Origin: Gari tellinella | Taxonomy: Eukaryota > Mollusca > Bivalvia > Cardiida > Psammobiidae | Length of the DNA: 64,000 nt | Reading direction: 5' to 3' | Assembly: GCA_922989275.2 (NCBI GenBank) | Contig: OV277868.1 | Coordinates: 17,604,291-17,668,290, forward strand | Part shown: positions 28,800-40,770 of the stretch, piece after piece | Numbering within the stretch: position 1 is the stretch's first letter | Layout: every line of letters starts with the position of its first letter | Position numbers and translations under genes: made by a program | Notes under the pieces: generated by a model | What the model saw: only the letters and a program-made list of their open reading frames with translations | Told to the model about the DNA's origin: nothing | Databases searched by the model: none

Positions 28800-29560
28800 T
28801 TTCTGCTCGGTTTTTGAGGGGATCTATTTGCCATACATGTTTACGACATGTATAATGCATCTTATCACTGGATTTCGTTTGATTGTGCACAATGAATTAA
28901 CAGATCCAGTGCCAAACATGTTTGAACTAAACTGGAACAGACAGAGAGATATATAGACAGGCGGATTTATAAGTTAAGCATCAATGCGTTTAATAGGAAA
29001 AAAACGTATTCTCTAATACATGTTTGTATACTACTCAAAAGTTGCTAAGGGTCAAGGGTATACACTGTCATACATGTAGGTTCTAGTGCAATGCCAATGA
29101 CCCTATCACTTTCTCACAGAATAACTTCCAACATTATTGTTCGATTACTTCCATATTTAAAGATATGTGTCCCAATTGTGATAACCTATTGTGATAACAT
29201 TTATTCTGGTTCAGGTCCTGTAGGCGAATCTCGAGGAAATTATCAAAATGTGAAATTTCTGAGATTTCATCCATGGAAGTCTACATTTTGATATTTTACG
29301 AGGTGGTTTTCGCTGAAAAACATGTTCATTAACTTAAAACACAATTTGTAACTTTTGCATTTTTCTGTGAATAAAAATGATGTTTTATCTGTTTTACCAA
29401 TACACCTGCATATGACATTTACATGTGCAAATCACATTAGAACATGTAGAATAAACCTCTAGCTACAACTCCTGAAAACTTTGTTGAAATTGAACAAATC
29501 TGTGGAAAGTTATTTAGTGAGAAAGTGATAGGGTAAATGCTTTGGTTCATATGGAGGTTA
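28800..29560. other. Intronic stretch without a clear gene
   Basis: A family A fragment is visible around 28960-29020 (TTTAATAGGAAAAAAACGTA). The remainder is AT-rich unique sequence. Short open frames here have no recognisable motifs. Confidence 0.4.
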
Positions 29561-29562
29561 TA

Positions 29563-29918
29563 CAGCGCTCCCTCTCTACAACGGCATCCACTGGGAGACA
29601 AACAATATGTGCGTTGTTCGGAAGAATCGCTATAGGGAGGGAAATCGGCTAATATTTGCAAACAGCTTGAATCCAGATTAGACACCGCGTCACGCGGCGT
29701 CTGATCTGGATTTAAGCTGTTTGTCACTCGTTATTAAGGTTTTTCTGTCAAAATGTCCATCATGTAACTTTGAGCAAAACAGCACACGACAATTTTTAAC
29801 AAACAGAATTGTAATTGTGAATAGGTTGGATATGCGTGTCTTGTTTGGGGAACAGAGACAAGGGTCGTTGTAAGGAGGGTGTCGTTGCTGGGAGGGTCGT
29901 TGTAGAGAGGGAACACTG
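29563..29918. mobile_element. Family B element (copy 1), TA-flanked
   Basis: It starts CAGCGCTCCCTCTCTACAAC and ends GTTGTAGAGAGGGAACACTG with TA on each side. The middle holds the core hairpin (29655-29722) AGACGCCG/CGGCGTCT type, with AAACAGCTTGAATCC arms. It is a non-autonomous Tigger-like element inside intron 1, 86 bp from exon 1. Confidence 0.85.
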
Positions 29919-30003
29919 TACCTTTGATCCTCAGCAAACTTTGAGTAGTGTATTATACAACATTGACTGTTTATGAAAGTTGCAGTATACATGTAAATCT
30001 CAC

Positions 30004-30342
30004 CTTTGGCCATTCAATTTTGTTAGAGAAGATAAATTGACTACCATTGTACCAAGTAGTGGCATATTGGTTAGTACTGTTTCTTGTGTTTAAGATGCAT
30101 ACGTTCTTTGCTTTGTCGTACTGGAACGATGCGCATTTTCTGATATAATAGCATTCCTTGGCACAATGAGATGGAGTTGGTATTCCTTGAAAGGCATCTA
30201 GCCTCCAATTTGACAGCCCCTTTCCAAAACTGCTTGTTGGTAAACTGATCCTCGTTGTCGACTGTAGCAATGAGGTTTGCACTATGGCCAGGATACAAAC
30301 CACCGGAAGTAAGTATGAGTCCATGTCGAAGTTGGCTTGCAT
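30004..30342 (-). CDS. Exon 1 of secreted PAN/EGF-like/CCP protein (signal peptide and PAN domain)
   Basis: This is the first coding exon of a four-exon minus-strand gene (exons 30342-30004, 27829-27751, 1170-1000, 490-315; 765 coding bases, 254 residues plus stop). It opens with a hydrophobic leader containing LLPVVCILAIVQTSLLQS. The Met at codon 7 (30324) is a possible alternative start giving a cleaner signal peptide. Residues about 45-90 show a PAN/apple-like cysteine pattern (HCAKECYYIRKCASF, then VCIL). PAN modules usually bind protein or carbohydrate outside the cell. The exon ends in phase 0 at a GTGAG donor. An NXS/T site (NGS) lies near the end. The role is inferred to be secreted recognition or adhesion. 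An upstream 5' UTR exon cannot be excluded. Confidence 0.7.
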
Positions 30343-30476
30343 AGAACAGAACAGAACATATTTTATTCTGACTTGTACATAAGTACATTATCTTAAAACA
30401 TAAGTAACAAAACCACATATTATGTCATATTCAATTAAATTCAAATAATTACTATTGGTAATTATTGGTAATTGAA

Positions 30477-30699
30477 GAATACATGTACGTTATTCCCTCC
30501 CGTATAAACGCATACGAAACGCAAACGCGGTGCACTAAAATGTAGAAAATTGCAACTTTTCTATGTTTCCACATATTCATTTTAATATGAGTTACAAACA
30601 GTTACCCGGCGTCTGATTTGGCCTACAAACTGTTTGCAATGGAAATAATAGATATAGTGTAAACGCGTTTATTGGGAAAGAATAACGTTTTTTAACTGT
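30477..30699. mobile_element. Family A element (copy 3), decayed left end
   Basis: The GTTATTCCCTCCCGTATAAA left end, the hairpin remnant TTACCCGGCGTCTGATTTGG and the right end TTTATTGGGAAAGAATAACG identify it. It lies about 135 bp upstream of the predicted start of the PAN/CCP gene. Confidence 0.7.
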
Positions 30700-31585
30700 A
30701 ATATTAGTTACAGATTCTGGTATATCGCATAAAGCGTTATTATAAACCAACGAAATTTGAAATGGAAATAAAAACAGCTTTGGGCACAATAATGTGAAAC
30801 CCGTTTTCCTTTTAAACACATAAGTGTGTGTTTTAAAATAATTCAGTCTTTTGCAAACAGTTTTGAACCAGATCAGGCTTTAACAGACTACCACTGAGAT
30901 CTATGCAGGTCGCCAGCATTTAAAAAAACATTCGGCAAAACACAATTGGGGATCCATTAGAGCGTCTTTCATGTTACACACCTATAAATAAAGTGAATTT
31001 TTTGAGTCTGTAACATTTGATACTAGCATTTCATTTTAGCAGCTTTCTGTTATTTAAATGTTTCTACACCTTTAAACAAATGTTACATATCACAAATAAT
31101 AATATCAAAAGTTATGACGTCAGCATTTGCTGATGATGTCAAAATTTTGTTTTGATCATGCCATCAGTTCCAGTTGATAACAGTATGCTTCTGCTGCTGC
31201 TACCGTTATCATCAAAATGGATTATCTTACAAAGTTCACGCGGCCGGTATCAATATAAAATATAGAATATTGAGTATTTCATGTAGATCTAAATAATGCA
31301 TGCTTAATAATCTTTTTCACAGGCACTACTGAAAAATTGATAAAAATGACTTTTAGCATCTTAAGGGAAAAAGCAGACAAATGATGTACAATATTGGACA
31401 AAAGTCAGTGATAGATGCTGAAATTTCTTCATCTTCCAAAAAAATGACTATTCTAAATGTTGGTTTCAAAATCAGAGCTGTTTGATAAAGATGTTTGTTT
31501 GACAAGATAAAACACTTCTGGATATCTGATTGTGAGTTTGCCGAATTAATTTTAAGAACAACACAGTTGCGTTTGCTATGTTGAA
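30700..31585. other. Mostly unique AT-rich sequence
   Basis: A core-hairpin fragment (GTTTTGAACCAGATCAGGCT) lies near 30855-30885. Nothing else is recognised; the minus-strand ORF at 31353-31589 shows no motif. Confidence 0.35.
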
Positions 31586-31589
31586 CCAA

Positions 31590-31810
31590 TTACTCCAAAC
31601 GCCTTTTACGCATTAAAAATCCTCCACTGAATACTTTTTTCCAGATTACACAGTTATGAATATACACAATGAGAAATATTTGCTATATCCTAGGAGATGG
31701 TACCTTAACACATGCTGAAAATAAAGAAGAATGCGCCTTTAGGCGCATTCTGCTTTACTTTCAACCTGCTTTAAGTAATCACCTGTTTTCAAAACTAAAA
31801 GAGGTTATAC
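31590..31810. mobile_element. Family E foldback element (copy 1)
   Basis: It contains the hairpin at about 31710-31770 with GAATGCGCCTTTAGGCGCAT in the centre and AAGTAAAGCAG-type arms. It resembles the intact copy at 56586-56836, but its termini are decayed. Confidence 0.6.
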
Positions 31811-32117
31811 AGTAAACGGTTAAACAGGACATTGTAATGTCTTCCCTACTTTTCTAGATGCTAGCTAGTACGACAACCGTACTTTAACAAAATATAAGTT
31901 CAATATGTTCAGTGGACCAAAGTTGAAAAAGATAAAAAATAAAGCATTACACGAAACATTAAACATATCTAGCTCCATCTATAATTAAAGATACATGATT
32001 GGTTTTAGTATTCTTAAATGTATAGAGTTTTTATCTTGAGAGAGCTAACCGTCATAGGCGACTGTACATAGAACAAAATGATAACCTCTTAGATAAATGT
32101 ATTGCTTGGCATCTTTA

Positions 32118-32347
32118 ACTTGACCCATTACTCAATAAATACTCCTTTTGTACGCCTTAAATTCATTCCACCTTTGAAAATATTTCCACTTTTTACAGAC
32201 ATGAATACGCACCATAAGAAATAGAATCTAAACCCTAGAAGAGAGTAGTGTAAAGTAGGCTGAAGGTTAAGCAGGATGCGCATGTAAGCGCATTCTGCTT
32301 TTCTTTCCATTTACTTTAAGTGGTCACCTGTTTTCAAAACTAGAAAC
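32118..32347. mobile_element. Family E foldback element (copy 2)
   Basis: The left end TTGACCCATTACTCAATAAA and the hairpin at 32261-32318 (GGATGCGCATGTAAGCGCAT) match family E. The right terminus is not recognisable. Confidence 0.6.
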
Positions 32348-32460
32348 AGCTGGGCTGTCCTTTCTCTAGATTTTAAAAGAAATCTTCGAATTTCTGCCCT
32401 TATTTTTAAAATGTGGAATTTTATATGCGTTTTTGCTTAGGAAACGTTGAGATTGGTGTC

Positions 32461-32527
32461 AAACAGTTTTAGATCCAGATCAGACGCCGCATTACGCGAC
32501 GTCTGATCTGGATCTAAACTGTTTGCA
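32461..32527. repeat. Solo core hairpin
   Basis: CAAACAGTTTTAGATCCAGA and its near-perfect complement TCTGGATCTAAACTGTTTGC enclose GACGCCGCATTACGCGACGTC. No flanking TIRs are visible. Confidence 0.75.
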
Positions 32528-32850
32528 TAGTTATGTTAGTGGTTCAGAACCTGGCAGCGAAAGGGTTTAAAGGTATGCTTTCTGAAATCGCGCTTGAATA
32601 TTTTAAAATCTTAGGATTTTTATGAGTAACTTATTGTAGCCCTGAAACAGGCTATGGAATAATGAGGTTTATTTTTATTACTTTACATGTCAAGGTTATT
32701 TGTATGTAGGATATGTTCGCTAAGTGGCATGAAGTTCATTAACCAGACCATATCTAAGTATCGTTCGATTGAAAAGGGTGTCTTCTAAATAGTTCAAAAA
32801 CTCTGTGTGTGCCTTTGATAAGATACAGAAAAAACAACTACATGTAAATA
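32528..32850. other. Unique sequence, nothing recognised
   Basis: No ORF, hairpin or repeat is apparent between the solo hairpin and the next family A element. Confidence 0.35.
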
Positions 32851-33097
32851 CAGTGGAGAATCCGTTATTCTTTCCCGTTTAAAAGCAAACGAAATGCAAA
32901 CGCAAAACACTAAAATGTAGAAAAGGACATCTTTTTGACAATTCTTATTTTTCATTTTTATCTGAGTGGCTAACAGTTTGGAGTCTGATCAGACGCCGGG
33001 TTTCTCGGCGTCTGATCTGGCTCCAAATTGTTTGCACTGGAAAAAAAGTTTTAGCATAAACGCGTTTATTTGGGGAAAAATAAAGTTTTCTCCACTG
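32851..33097. mobile_element. Family A element (copy 4)
   Basis: It is intact, with CAGTGGAGAATCCGTTATTC at the left, TTCTCCACTG at the right, TA on both sides and the central GACGCCGGGTTTCTCGGCGTC hairpin. Confidence 0.88.
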
Positions 33098-33205
33098 TAA
33101 GAGTAAAATGAGTTTTATACCTCAACAGATGTGGAACTACTCAGCAAAGATCATTAGCTTCACATAGGTAACCGTTTTACGCCTAATGAAATTATTGTTA
33201 AACCC

Positions 33206-33583
33206 CTCTATTACAACCGCTAAAAGGAAGTTTAATTGATCGTATAAAAGACAGGTGACAGCTTACAGCAAGGTCTCCTACATCCTTAGCAAGCCTGACA
33301 CATTTTGTACACATAACACAGACACTAACGGACTAATTTGGAGATCATATTCTGAATAAATGCTACACTCTGACATCTCAAATCTACTCTGACGTGTCAA
33401 AACAAAACCGAATGTGCGAATCATAACTTTTCATTCTACGGAAGTCAAACGGTTTTTTTACGTTATGGGCGTGGAAAGGATATGAGATTTCTACTTCACT
33501 TCGGCCTTGCTTTAAGCTGGCACCTGACTTTTATGCAATCAATTAGGATTTGTTGTAGTGGTCGTGATAGAGAGTTTTTACTT
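33206..33583. mobile_element. Family C element (copy 3), interrupted and decayed
   Basis: The left ACCCCTCTATTACAACCGCT and the right GTGGTCGTGATAGAGAGTTT match the family C termini. The interior (about 33270-33480) is unrelated sequence, so the hairpin has been interrupted. Confidence 0.55.
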
Positions 33584-33725
33584 TGTTCTGTGTTCAACTG
33601 ACTGAAACAAGTATTTAAGGATTTTTGTGTGTGTTTTTTCATATATTATTATCATTATTATTTCATTTTAAAAATGCGCTAGTAAACAAGCTTAAGATAT
33701 ATCTTACATGGACGTAAATTTGTAG

Positions 33726-33800
33726 ATGCGTTACTGGTCTAATGGTTATGACGCTTGAATCTTAATTTGTCGAAAAGGGCTCGAATCACCATTGCAGAAT
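33726..33800 (+). repeat. tRNA-derived sequence (SINE-like head)
   Basis: An A-box-like TGGTCTAATGGTTATGACGC is followed 35 bp later by a B-box-like GGCTCGAATC. No acceptor stem can form, so this is a SINE or tRNA pseudogene, not a functional tRNA. Confidence 0.5.
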
Positions 33801-33990
33801 TATTTTTTCCAATATACTGATGGATTTATAATATTTTTTCTCTTTAGTCTACAACGCTATATCTTTTTAATGTATTTTGTAAAATAAAACCATGAATATT
33901 TTACAGAAAAGTGTCGCTTTTTATCCGTACACATACCATACAGATAAACCTTTTTTTAACACATAAACTTGGATGTACTTAGGCGTGTTA

Positions 33991-34236
33991 CAGTGGAGTA
34001 TCTGTTATTCTTTCCCGTTTAAACGCAAACGTACGCAAACGCAAAGCACTAAAACGTAGAAAAGAACAACTTTTGGACAATTCTGATAATTCTTGTTTAT
34101 CTTGGTGGCAAACAGTTTGGAGCCTGATCAGACGCCGGGTTACCAGGCGTCTGATCTTGCTCCAAACTGTTTGCACTGCAAATAATAGTTTTAGCGTAAA
34201 CGCATTTATTCGGAAAGAATAACGTTTTCTCCACTC
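33991..34236. mobile_element. Family A element (copy 5)
   Basis: It starts CAGTGGAGTATCTGTTATTC, ends TTTCTCCACTC and has the hairpin GACGCCGGGTTACCAGGCGTC. Its open frame is non-coding shadow. Confidence 0.85.
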
Positions 34237-35332
34237 TACCCCTTCATAATGCCACTGTATGCTTTAGTGACGGAGTAAAACATGTTTTGTACATGTACTA
34301 AGCGACCGGTACCTGAATTTGAGACGAGACATTTGAATTGGCGTTTGCACGGTAAATAAGGCAGAAAGCTCCTGTACGATTTCCCAACATTATTGTATAA
34401 TTACCCAAATGGCATCCTCTCTAGACTAGAGGTATATTATTGTGAATAATCAGCCTAAAGGCTAATCTACAAACAAATCGAGTTCAGCTAATCGGCTCAA
34501 AGAAAGCAGATAAAATTAATTAATGGAAATTAATATCTGCAAAAAAAACAATACTCTCTTCTGATTGGTCAAATATTTAGCAACTGCTCAACTATTCTTT
34601 TTTTTAACAACGCAATGTGCGCTTATATGTGGCCAATCCTTTTTCACATAAAGCATCTTCCGTTCAGCACTTCACATTTAGCAGGACTGCCATAAATTGA
34701 TAATGACAAAAGATCTACGATATCAAGATTTTACGAACTGTACCCTTTACCCTATAGTCTGTTCTTACTTTGAAGACGCGTGGCCACTTTAATCAGGTTG
34801 AAAGTAAGGCAGAATGCGCCTTTAACCAGCATCTACTTTGACAAAAATCCGAAATTTACATCAAAGTCCGGAGAAATGACAACCCTGATTTAGCATTTCA
34901 CAATCATGGTGTGTCAGCATTTCATTGAACTCGGCTGAAAACAGACAATGAAGTGAAGCGAACACGGAAAAATAAAAATTAGGCCAAAGAATCACTTAAG
35001 AATTAACAAGTCTTTATGCACATTGTGTACAGACACTGTTTTTAAAAAGCGTTTAAGATGAGTCTACGAACATTTAAGAATTGTCAAATTTGAAATTGTG
35101 TTCAAATTAAACCAATTATAAACTTGAGAACGATCTAAGACTTATGTATCTTAAACTCTTTATAACCTTAGGATATAGTTACAGATACATGTATGACGAC
35201 CTAGCTTGGATTGTACACTATTGGGCTGTTTGGGCTGCTACAAAACAAGGTTTTTGGCACACAAGTGTCTCACCTTGATAAAAAAAATCAACTTTAGTGC
35301 AGAATTTTGAAATATAGAGTTTCAAAAGGTTA
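34237..35332. other. Unique AT-rich region
   Basis: Fragments of hairpin families are visible at 34360-34378 (AGGCAGAAAGCTCCTGTA) and near 34795-34825 (AAGTAAGGCAGAATGCGCC). No gene is recognised. Confidence 0.35.
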
Positions 35333-35389
35333 CAGTGGTAAATATGCTATTCCTACCTTTTTACGCATTAATATATGACTAAGAAGCGC

Positions 35390-36170
35390 ATAGTAAACGG
35401 TAGACTAGTCGGAAATCTCAGAAATATGCTCCAAAAAAATGTTAGAGGCATTTTTGCGGAAAAGTTGACAGGCCATATTTTTATCATAATTAAAGTGTGC
35501 TGAATCCATTTAGGGTGCCTGTCACCCTCTCCGGTGCCTTGAAAGCCCAAAAAATGGTAACAAACAAAATGGCCGCCAAAACGCTATTTTTCGCTATTAA
35601 ATCAAATCTTTTTGGGATTAAATATACCTAATACTCCTAATCTATATGGTTTATCACAACAAATCTTCAAAGGAATGTTCCTGGGTTGATTCTCCATCAA
35701 AAAATTGATAACATGAAGATGTCTAGTTGCCATGGCAACCAAAGTAAAAAATAGAGAAATCTTAAAAAATAAAATTCTAGTAAAATAAATCACATGGCCC
35801 AAAGCTTAGATACTTTATTTATACCGGTATATGACAGACCCCCTTTTAACCATAATTAAATTGATTTGAATTCAGTGTGTTGCCTGTCCCCCTCTCCAAT
35901 GAAGTTTAAGGCCAAACATGGGTAAAAAACACATCACAAAATGGCCACCAAAAAGCTAATTTTCGTTATTCTATGCTGTCTTTTTGGGATCAAATACACA
36001 ATACATTTTCCTCTCCTAAACCACATGGCTGATTACAACCAAAAAGCTCTGTACAATACTTTGTTTTGGGTCAATCTCTTTAAAAATGATTTCATGCAGA
36101 CTTTTTGTTGCCATGGTAACCAAAGTTAAAATCAGGTTGGTTTAATTTTGTCAAAATTTGCTAACTTTGG
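35390..36170. repeat. Left inverted arm of the 6.0-kb element
   Basis: It pairs with 39880-40770 in inverse orientation. Easily seen matches are AAATGGCCGCCAAAACGC (35570s) against GCGTTTTGGCGGCCATTTTG (40575-40594), and GTTGCCATGGCAACCAAAGT near 35730 against its complement near 40420. Short ORFs here are by-products. Confidence 0.8.
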
Positions 36171-36402
36171 GCTAATTGGACATCACAGAGAGAGAGAGAG
36201 AGAAGCGGATATAGAGGTACCCAGGCGATACCCAACTTTTGTATGCCCAGTACATGTATAAATCACTTATACATTGAATATAGGTACAAAATAACCATAG
36301 CGAAATTGGCGGATAAGGAGCATTTTTGCATTTAAAGTAAGCTGAGTACAATTACTATTTACAATGTACCATGCTCTACTTAAATTACTATCTTATATGT
36401 TA

Positions 36403-36617
36403 CAGTGGGAAACCTTTTTTTCCTGTTTAAACGGAAGTAAATGCTTTCGCATTTCAATAAATGTAGGAAATAACTCCTTTTGGAACCTTTTGACTTTGTA
36501 TTAAAATCTTAGTGGCAAATATTTTGGAGATTGATAAAACTGGTGTCTAATCTGGTCTCAATGTGTTTACCATGGACATCATTGTTTTGGCACAAACATG
36601 GCTTTAAAGAATACAGT
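36403..36617. mobile_element. Decayed family A copy inside the 6.0-kb element
   Basis: CAGTGGGAAACC, TCCTGTTTAAACGG and AGTGGCAAATATTTTGGAGA recall family A. The right end is lost. Confidence 0.45.
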
Positions 36618-37239
36618 TGTAACTACTGTAGTTACGCATGGTTAGTTATAACTGACATACTGCATTCAAAATATCATATAGTTCCTACCACAGTTGTCGT
36701 TATCCTTGGATTTGTATTGTGATGTGGACACTGGACAGTATACGGGATATTCCGCACAAGTTATCACTGTTAAATCATATTGTTAATATAGTAATTACAG
36801 GGAGTCAGTTTCAAACACAACTTGGGTATTGGTGTAAATATCATTAAGATGGAAAGCCATTGATATTCACTCTACTCTAATGTCTGGAAATGTGAATGCT
36901 TCACATGTAATGATAGTGCATCACTTGTTGTGACCGACTATAAGGAATGGGACTCGAGAAACAGTCGAGATTGACACTGTCTTGTTTAACGAGTCAAAGT
37001 GCTCCATATTGTACTTTTTATCAGATAAATCTTTAGCATTTGTTTATTGAAAATTTCTATTTACAAAGCTTTGCGTCATTCCATGATTATCTGCAAAAAC
37101 ATTTTATGCAGTCTATTTGCTTTGGCTAGGGAATAAGGATGTTTAAGTGTGCACGACTGGAATGGTTTCCAGGACAGTTAGGTCATACAACATAGTGTGA
37201 GCAGGACTATTATACTCGTTTCTGTGACCCCGGCTCTCT

Positions 37240-37770
37240 CGGCCAGAGTTTGGTGTAATACATTGAATGGCAGTGAGACAGTAGAATCAAAACATTAGTG
37301 TATCTGACTAGAACAACTATTTTGTCAACATCGTTTGTAAGAAAAGAGTAAAATAATCCGTTGATATCCTCCTCTTGTCAAGCTTGGGTATTTATGTGTC
37401 TACATCAGGCTTGTTTGATTCGGCTTTTGACTTTTTGCTCATCAGGGAACCCACCAGCCACAATTATGATTCGGTCATGTTTATCAAGCTCTGCAACCTG
37501 TTCAGAGAGAGAGCTCCTGACAAGTCAGTCTTTTTACTTGGAATGGCTCAAATCAACAGGCAGGGGTACCTTATATCAGCAAATAATACCGCAACTGGGG
37601 CTGATACCCTTTGTACCTCTTTTACATGCTTTAGATTTGATTGACATCCTATAATACATGTACCTGCTGTGTTTATTAAAACACCAATAAGATCTTCAAA
37701 TGTAGAACCTTTCTGTGTCTTCATAATGGCAATTAGAAAGGTATGCCCATCAATAATAATGAAGACAGTA
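37240..37770 (-). pseudogene. Frameshifted relic of an uncharacterised invertebrate repeat-borne protein
   Basis: Reading the minus strand in shifting frames gives VFIIIDGHTFLIAIMKTQKG and STFEDLIGVLINTAG, then KACKRGTKGISPSCGIIC with a stop, VPLPVDLSHSK, then LSEQVAELDKHDRIIIVAGG followed by FPDEQKVKAES, then VLVRYTNVLILLSHCHSMYY with TKLW. The order DG..L..A / GTK.. / VPLP / IIIVAGGF.DE / TDVL-like hydrophobic strand recalls a family I know only as uncharacterised predicted proteins recurring in cnidarian and mollusc genomes; this is from memory and unverified. At least three frame changes and several stops make it non-functional. Position inside the inverted arms suggests it was the coding cargo of the element. 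Confidence 0.55.
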
Positions 37771-39150
37771 GTTCAGCTGCTGCCTACATTTGTGAACACA
37801 TTGTTTCTGCTGTTACAATCTGATATAGAATGGTTGAATATCCTAGCAAGCGCTATCAGCAAAGACAATTGCTTGTGGTTCATCTAAGTCCACTGTATGA
37901 TAGACCGGTCAGCATTTGAAACGGTATGTTTGCTGTCTCTAGAACATAAGCCTTTCTGTATCAAATAGAGATGAAAATATCAGTGGTTTGTTCTTCTACA
38001 ACGGTATTGGAATCTGACATTCCGGTCCTTACATGGCAATAGGCTTTCTCAACAGATGCGTTGCGTTACCTTTGTCCTTTGCATTTAGGAATACATTGTC
38101 ATTTTATGTCTAAGTCCTTTGTTACAATGATTGGCTAATCTGCATACTCTTCAATGGCAAGCATATGGACTCATATACGACGTAAGTTCTGACACCAATT
38201 CGTCTCCGATAGCTTGTGTCTGTTTTCTGAAGAATCAACAAGTATTGGATGAGTGAATTGGGTTTATCATCTCACCAACAGTGTTTCAGCTATAAAGAGA
38301 TAATGTCTTCTTGAGACAGATACATGTATAGTGCAGCAAAACCATGATATCAGTCCATAGATACATGTCATGATACCGTAATCCGTCATATTATAAAGTT
38401 ATATCGGGTAGACCAGTAGTGCTAGTTCAACATTTCACCTACATCGAGAGAATATTGGATATGATTTCAGAAACTTAACTGCAGCTGGAAAAATAACTCT
38501 CTTCTGATCATACAAGAGGTATGCAGTAGTCCCCTGAAGTCTTGTGAATAGGTTTTAAGAGCCGCATGGGGCTCATTATCATGACATTACATATTGATTT
38601 GTTTGTCAAAATTCAAGCGGCACATTTCTCTTGTAATTTTCTATGTGGATCTAATATCATGCGATAAAACTCACTTTCTTAAGGCAGTTGTGGTCTTTGT
38701 GATACAAATAACTCCTTCTCACCATTCTTCTTTCTGTTCAGCAAACCATGGCTTTTGTCTAGATCAACTTGATTAAATCAACACCTTGATCTAATTGCTA
38801 CAATTTTCCATTTCAGAAATTCATGAAACACATCTCCAGGAAGCTGGTGCATTTTATTCAATTATCCATCAAGCATTATTTGTGTGATCAAAATGCTTTA
38901 ACGAGAGGACCATACTGACTCTATATAGTTCAGCTGTGTCATTAGAATTTGACATAAGAGCCGCTGGGAGGGTACGATTTTGATAACAGAGATATGATCT
39001 TAACAAACCTGATAGAGGTCTACAACGTTATTCTTTACAAAACAAATCTAGTATGTGTCACCTTATGTTTTTGACAATGTATTAAAAAAATTCATTAACT
39101 AGTAATGTTTGACCTTATGGCAAAATGTTTACAAACTTTGAAGAATTCTA
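37771..39150. other. Interior of the 6.0-kb element, possible further relic
   Basis: On the minus strand, pieces such as TQAIGDELVSELTSYMSPYA (38161-38220) look coding-like, but stops interrupt every frame. It is probably the upstream part of the relic gene; no domain is named. Confidence 0.35.
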
Positions 39151-39300
39151 CAGTGCTCCCTCTCTACAACAACACCCATCGGGAGTCAAAAAGTGTGTTT
39201 GTTGTTTAGAGGGGGTATATTGAAATAAATTAATGTTGTTTATGCAACTGTGACAAGCATTGTTGTAAAGAGGGTATAATTGTAATGAGGGTAGTTGTAC
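39151..39300. mobile_element. Short decayed family B copy
   Basis: CAGTGCTCCCTCTCTACAAC begins the copy after TA. The interior core hairpin is lacking and the right end (GAGGGTAGTTGTACTT) is weak. Confidence 0.6.
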
Positions 39301-39879
39301 TTGATGATGATTTACACTAGATATCAAAGCTTTGGGCCTAGTCAGGTTTTTGACACGAGGAAAGTAACTTACAAGAATGATAGGGCAATTGTAATTTTTA
39401 TCACGGAGATATGCTTTTTAAAAAGATTGATAGATGTCTTCTAGGCCGTACTATACACAAAATGTCTAAGCTCTGCGTTGTACATGTTTTTATAAACACT
39501 GAACGGTTTGTGATGGCAGGGACCAACCATCAGCCTAGGCGATGACTTATACAAACAAGATAAAGGTCTACTGTGTTATGCTAATATACAAGCTTGATTT
39601 TGTGGTTTTTGACAATATTTCTTTTCCTATAGAGTATAAGTCTATGCACAACTGTTGACCCTGGTTCGGGCCAATTTATTAATTTTGTTACATATTGAAA
39701 TACCGTTTTGAGTGTATTGTTACACCCCTAAAATTTAGATCCAGGTATAAACTTGATAGAGGTCTACTATGTTAAAGTAAGTATCCATCAATTTTCTCAG
39801 CTTTGGGCCTTTGTGTACGTGTGGAGATTGGGGTGGGGGGGTTACGGTTTGTAATTCTTGGTTTTTAGGTTTCTCTTTT

Positions 39880-40770
39880 TCATTACCTTAGTTGCCAGGG
39901 CAACAAATGTTTTTTAAGGAGATACACCCCATGAGCATTCTTGTAGTGTTTTGCTTTAATAAACCATGAGGTTAAGGAAAAGCATATGTATTAGGAGTAT
40001 TAATTTTAATCCAAGTATAATAATATATAAAACCTGATTTTTCACTTTTGTTCCCATGACAACAGAAAGTCTGCATGAAATCATTTTTTAAAGAGATTGA
40101 ACCAAGACATAGTATTGTACAGTTGGTTCTTATCAGCCCTGTGGTTGAGAGGAAAATGTATTAGGTGTATTAGATCCAAGAAAGACTGCATAGAATAACG
40201 AAACTTTAGAGTTTTGGTGGCTATTTTGTGTTGTTGATTTGTTTACCAATGTTTGGCCTTAAACTTCATTGGAGAGGGGGACAGACAACAAACTCGATTC
40301 ACATCACTTTATTTATGGTAAACATGTTGTTTGCCAGTTATCAATAAAGTATCTAAGCTTTGGGCCATGATTTATTTTACAAGAATTTTGATTTTTTAAG
40401 ATTTCTCTATTTTTTACTTTGGTTGCCATGGCAACCAGACATCTTCATGTTATCAATTTTTTTATGGAGAATCAACCCAGGAACATTCCTGTGAAGATTT
40501 GTTGTGATAAACCATATAGATTAGGAGTATTAGGTATATTTAATCCAAAAGATTGGATTTAATAGCGAAAAATAGCGTTTTGGCGGCCATTTTGTTTTTT
40601 ACCATTTTTGGGGCTTCCAAGCCACCGGAGAGGGTGACAGGCACCCTAAATGGACTCAGCACACTTTAATTATGATAAAAATGTGGCCTGTCAACTTTTC
40701 CGCAAAAATGCCTCCAGAAGTTTGATTTCCCCAAAATCCGACTAGTCTATTAACGAATGATTAACGCCTA
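39880..40770. repeat. Right inverted arm of the 6.0-kb element
   Basis: It is the inverse copy of 35390-36170, including GGAGAGGGTGACAGGCACCC against the left GGGTGCCTGTCACCCTCTCC. Immediately beyond it lies AACGCGTTTAAACGCGTT (40780s), a palindrome that echoes the ACGCGTTTA word of family A. Confidence 0.8.

Noticed and set aside
37361..37654. 97- and 89-residue + ORFs
   Set aside because: The opposite strand carries the better-supported relic gene; these are its antisense shadows.
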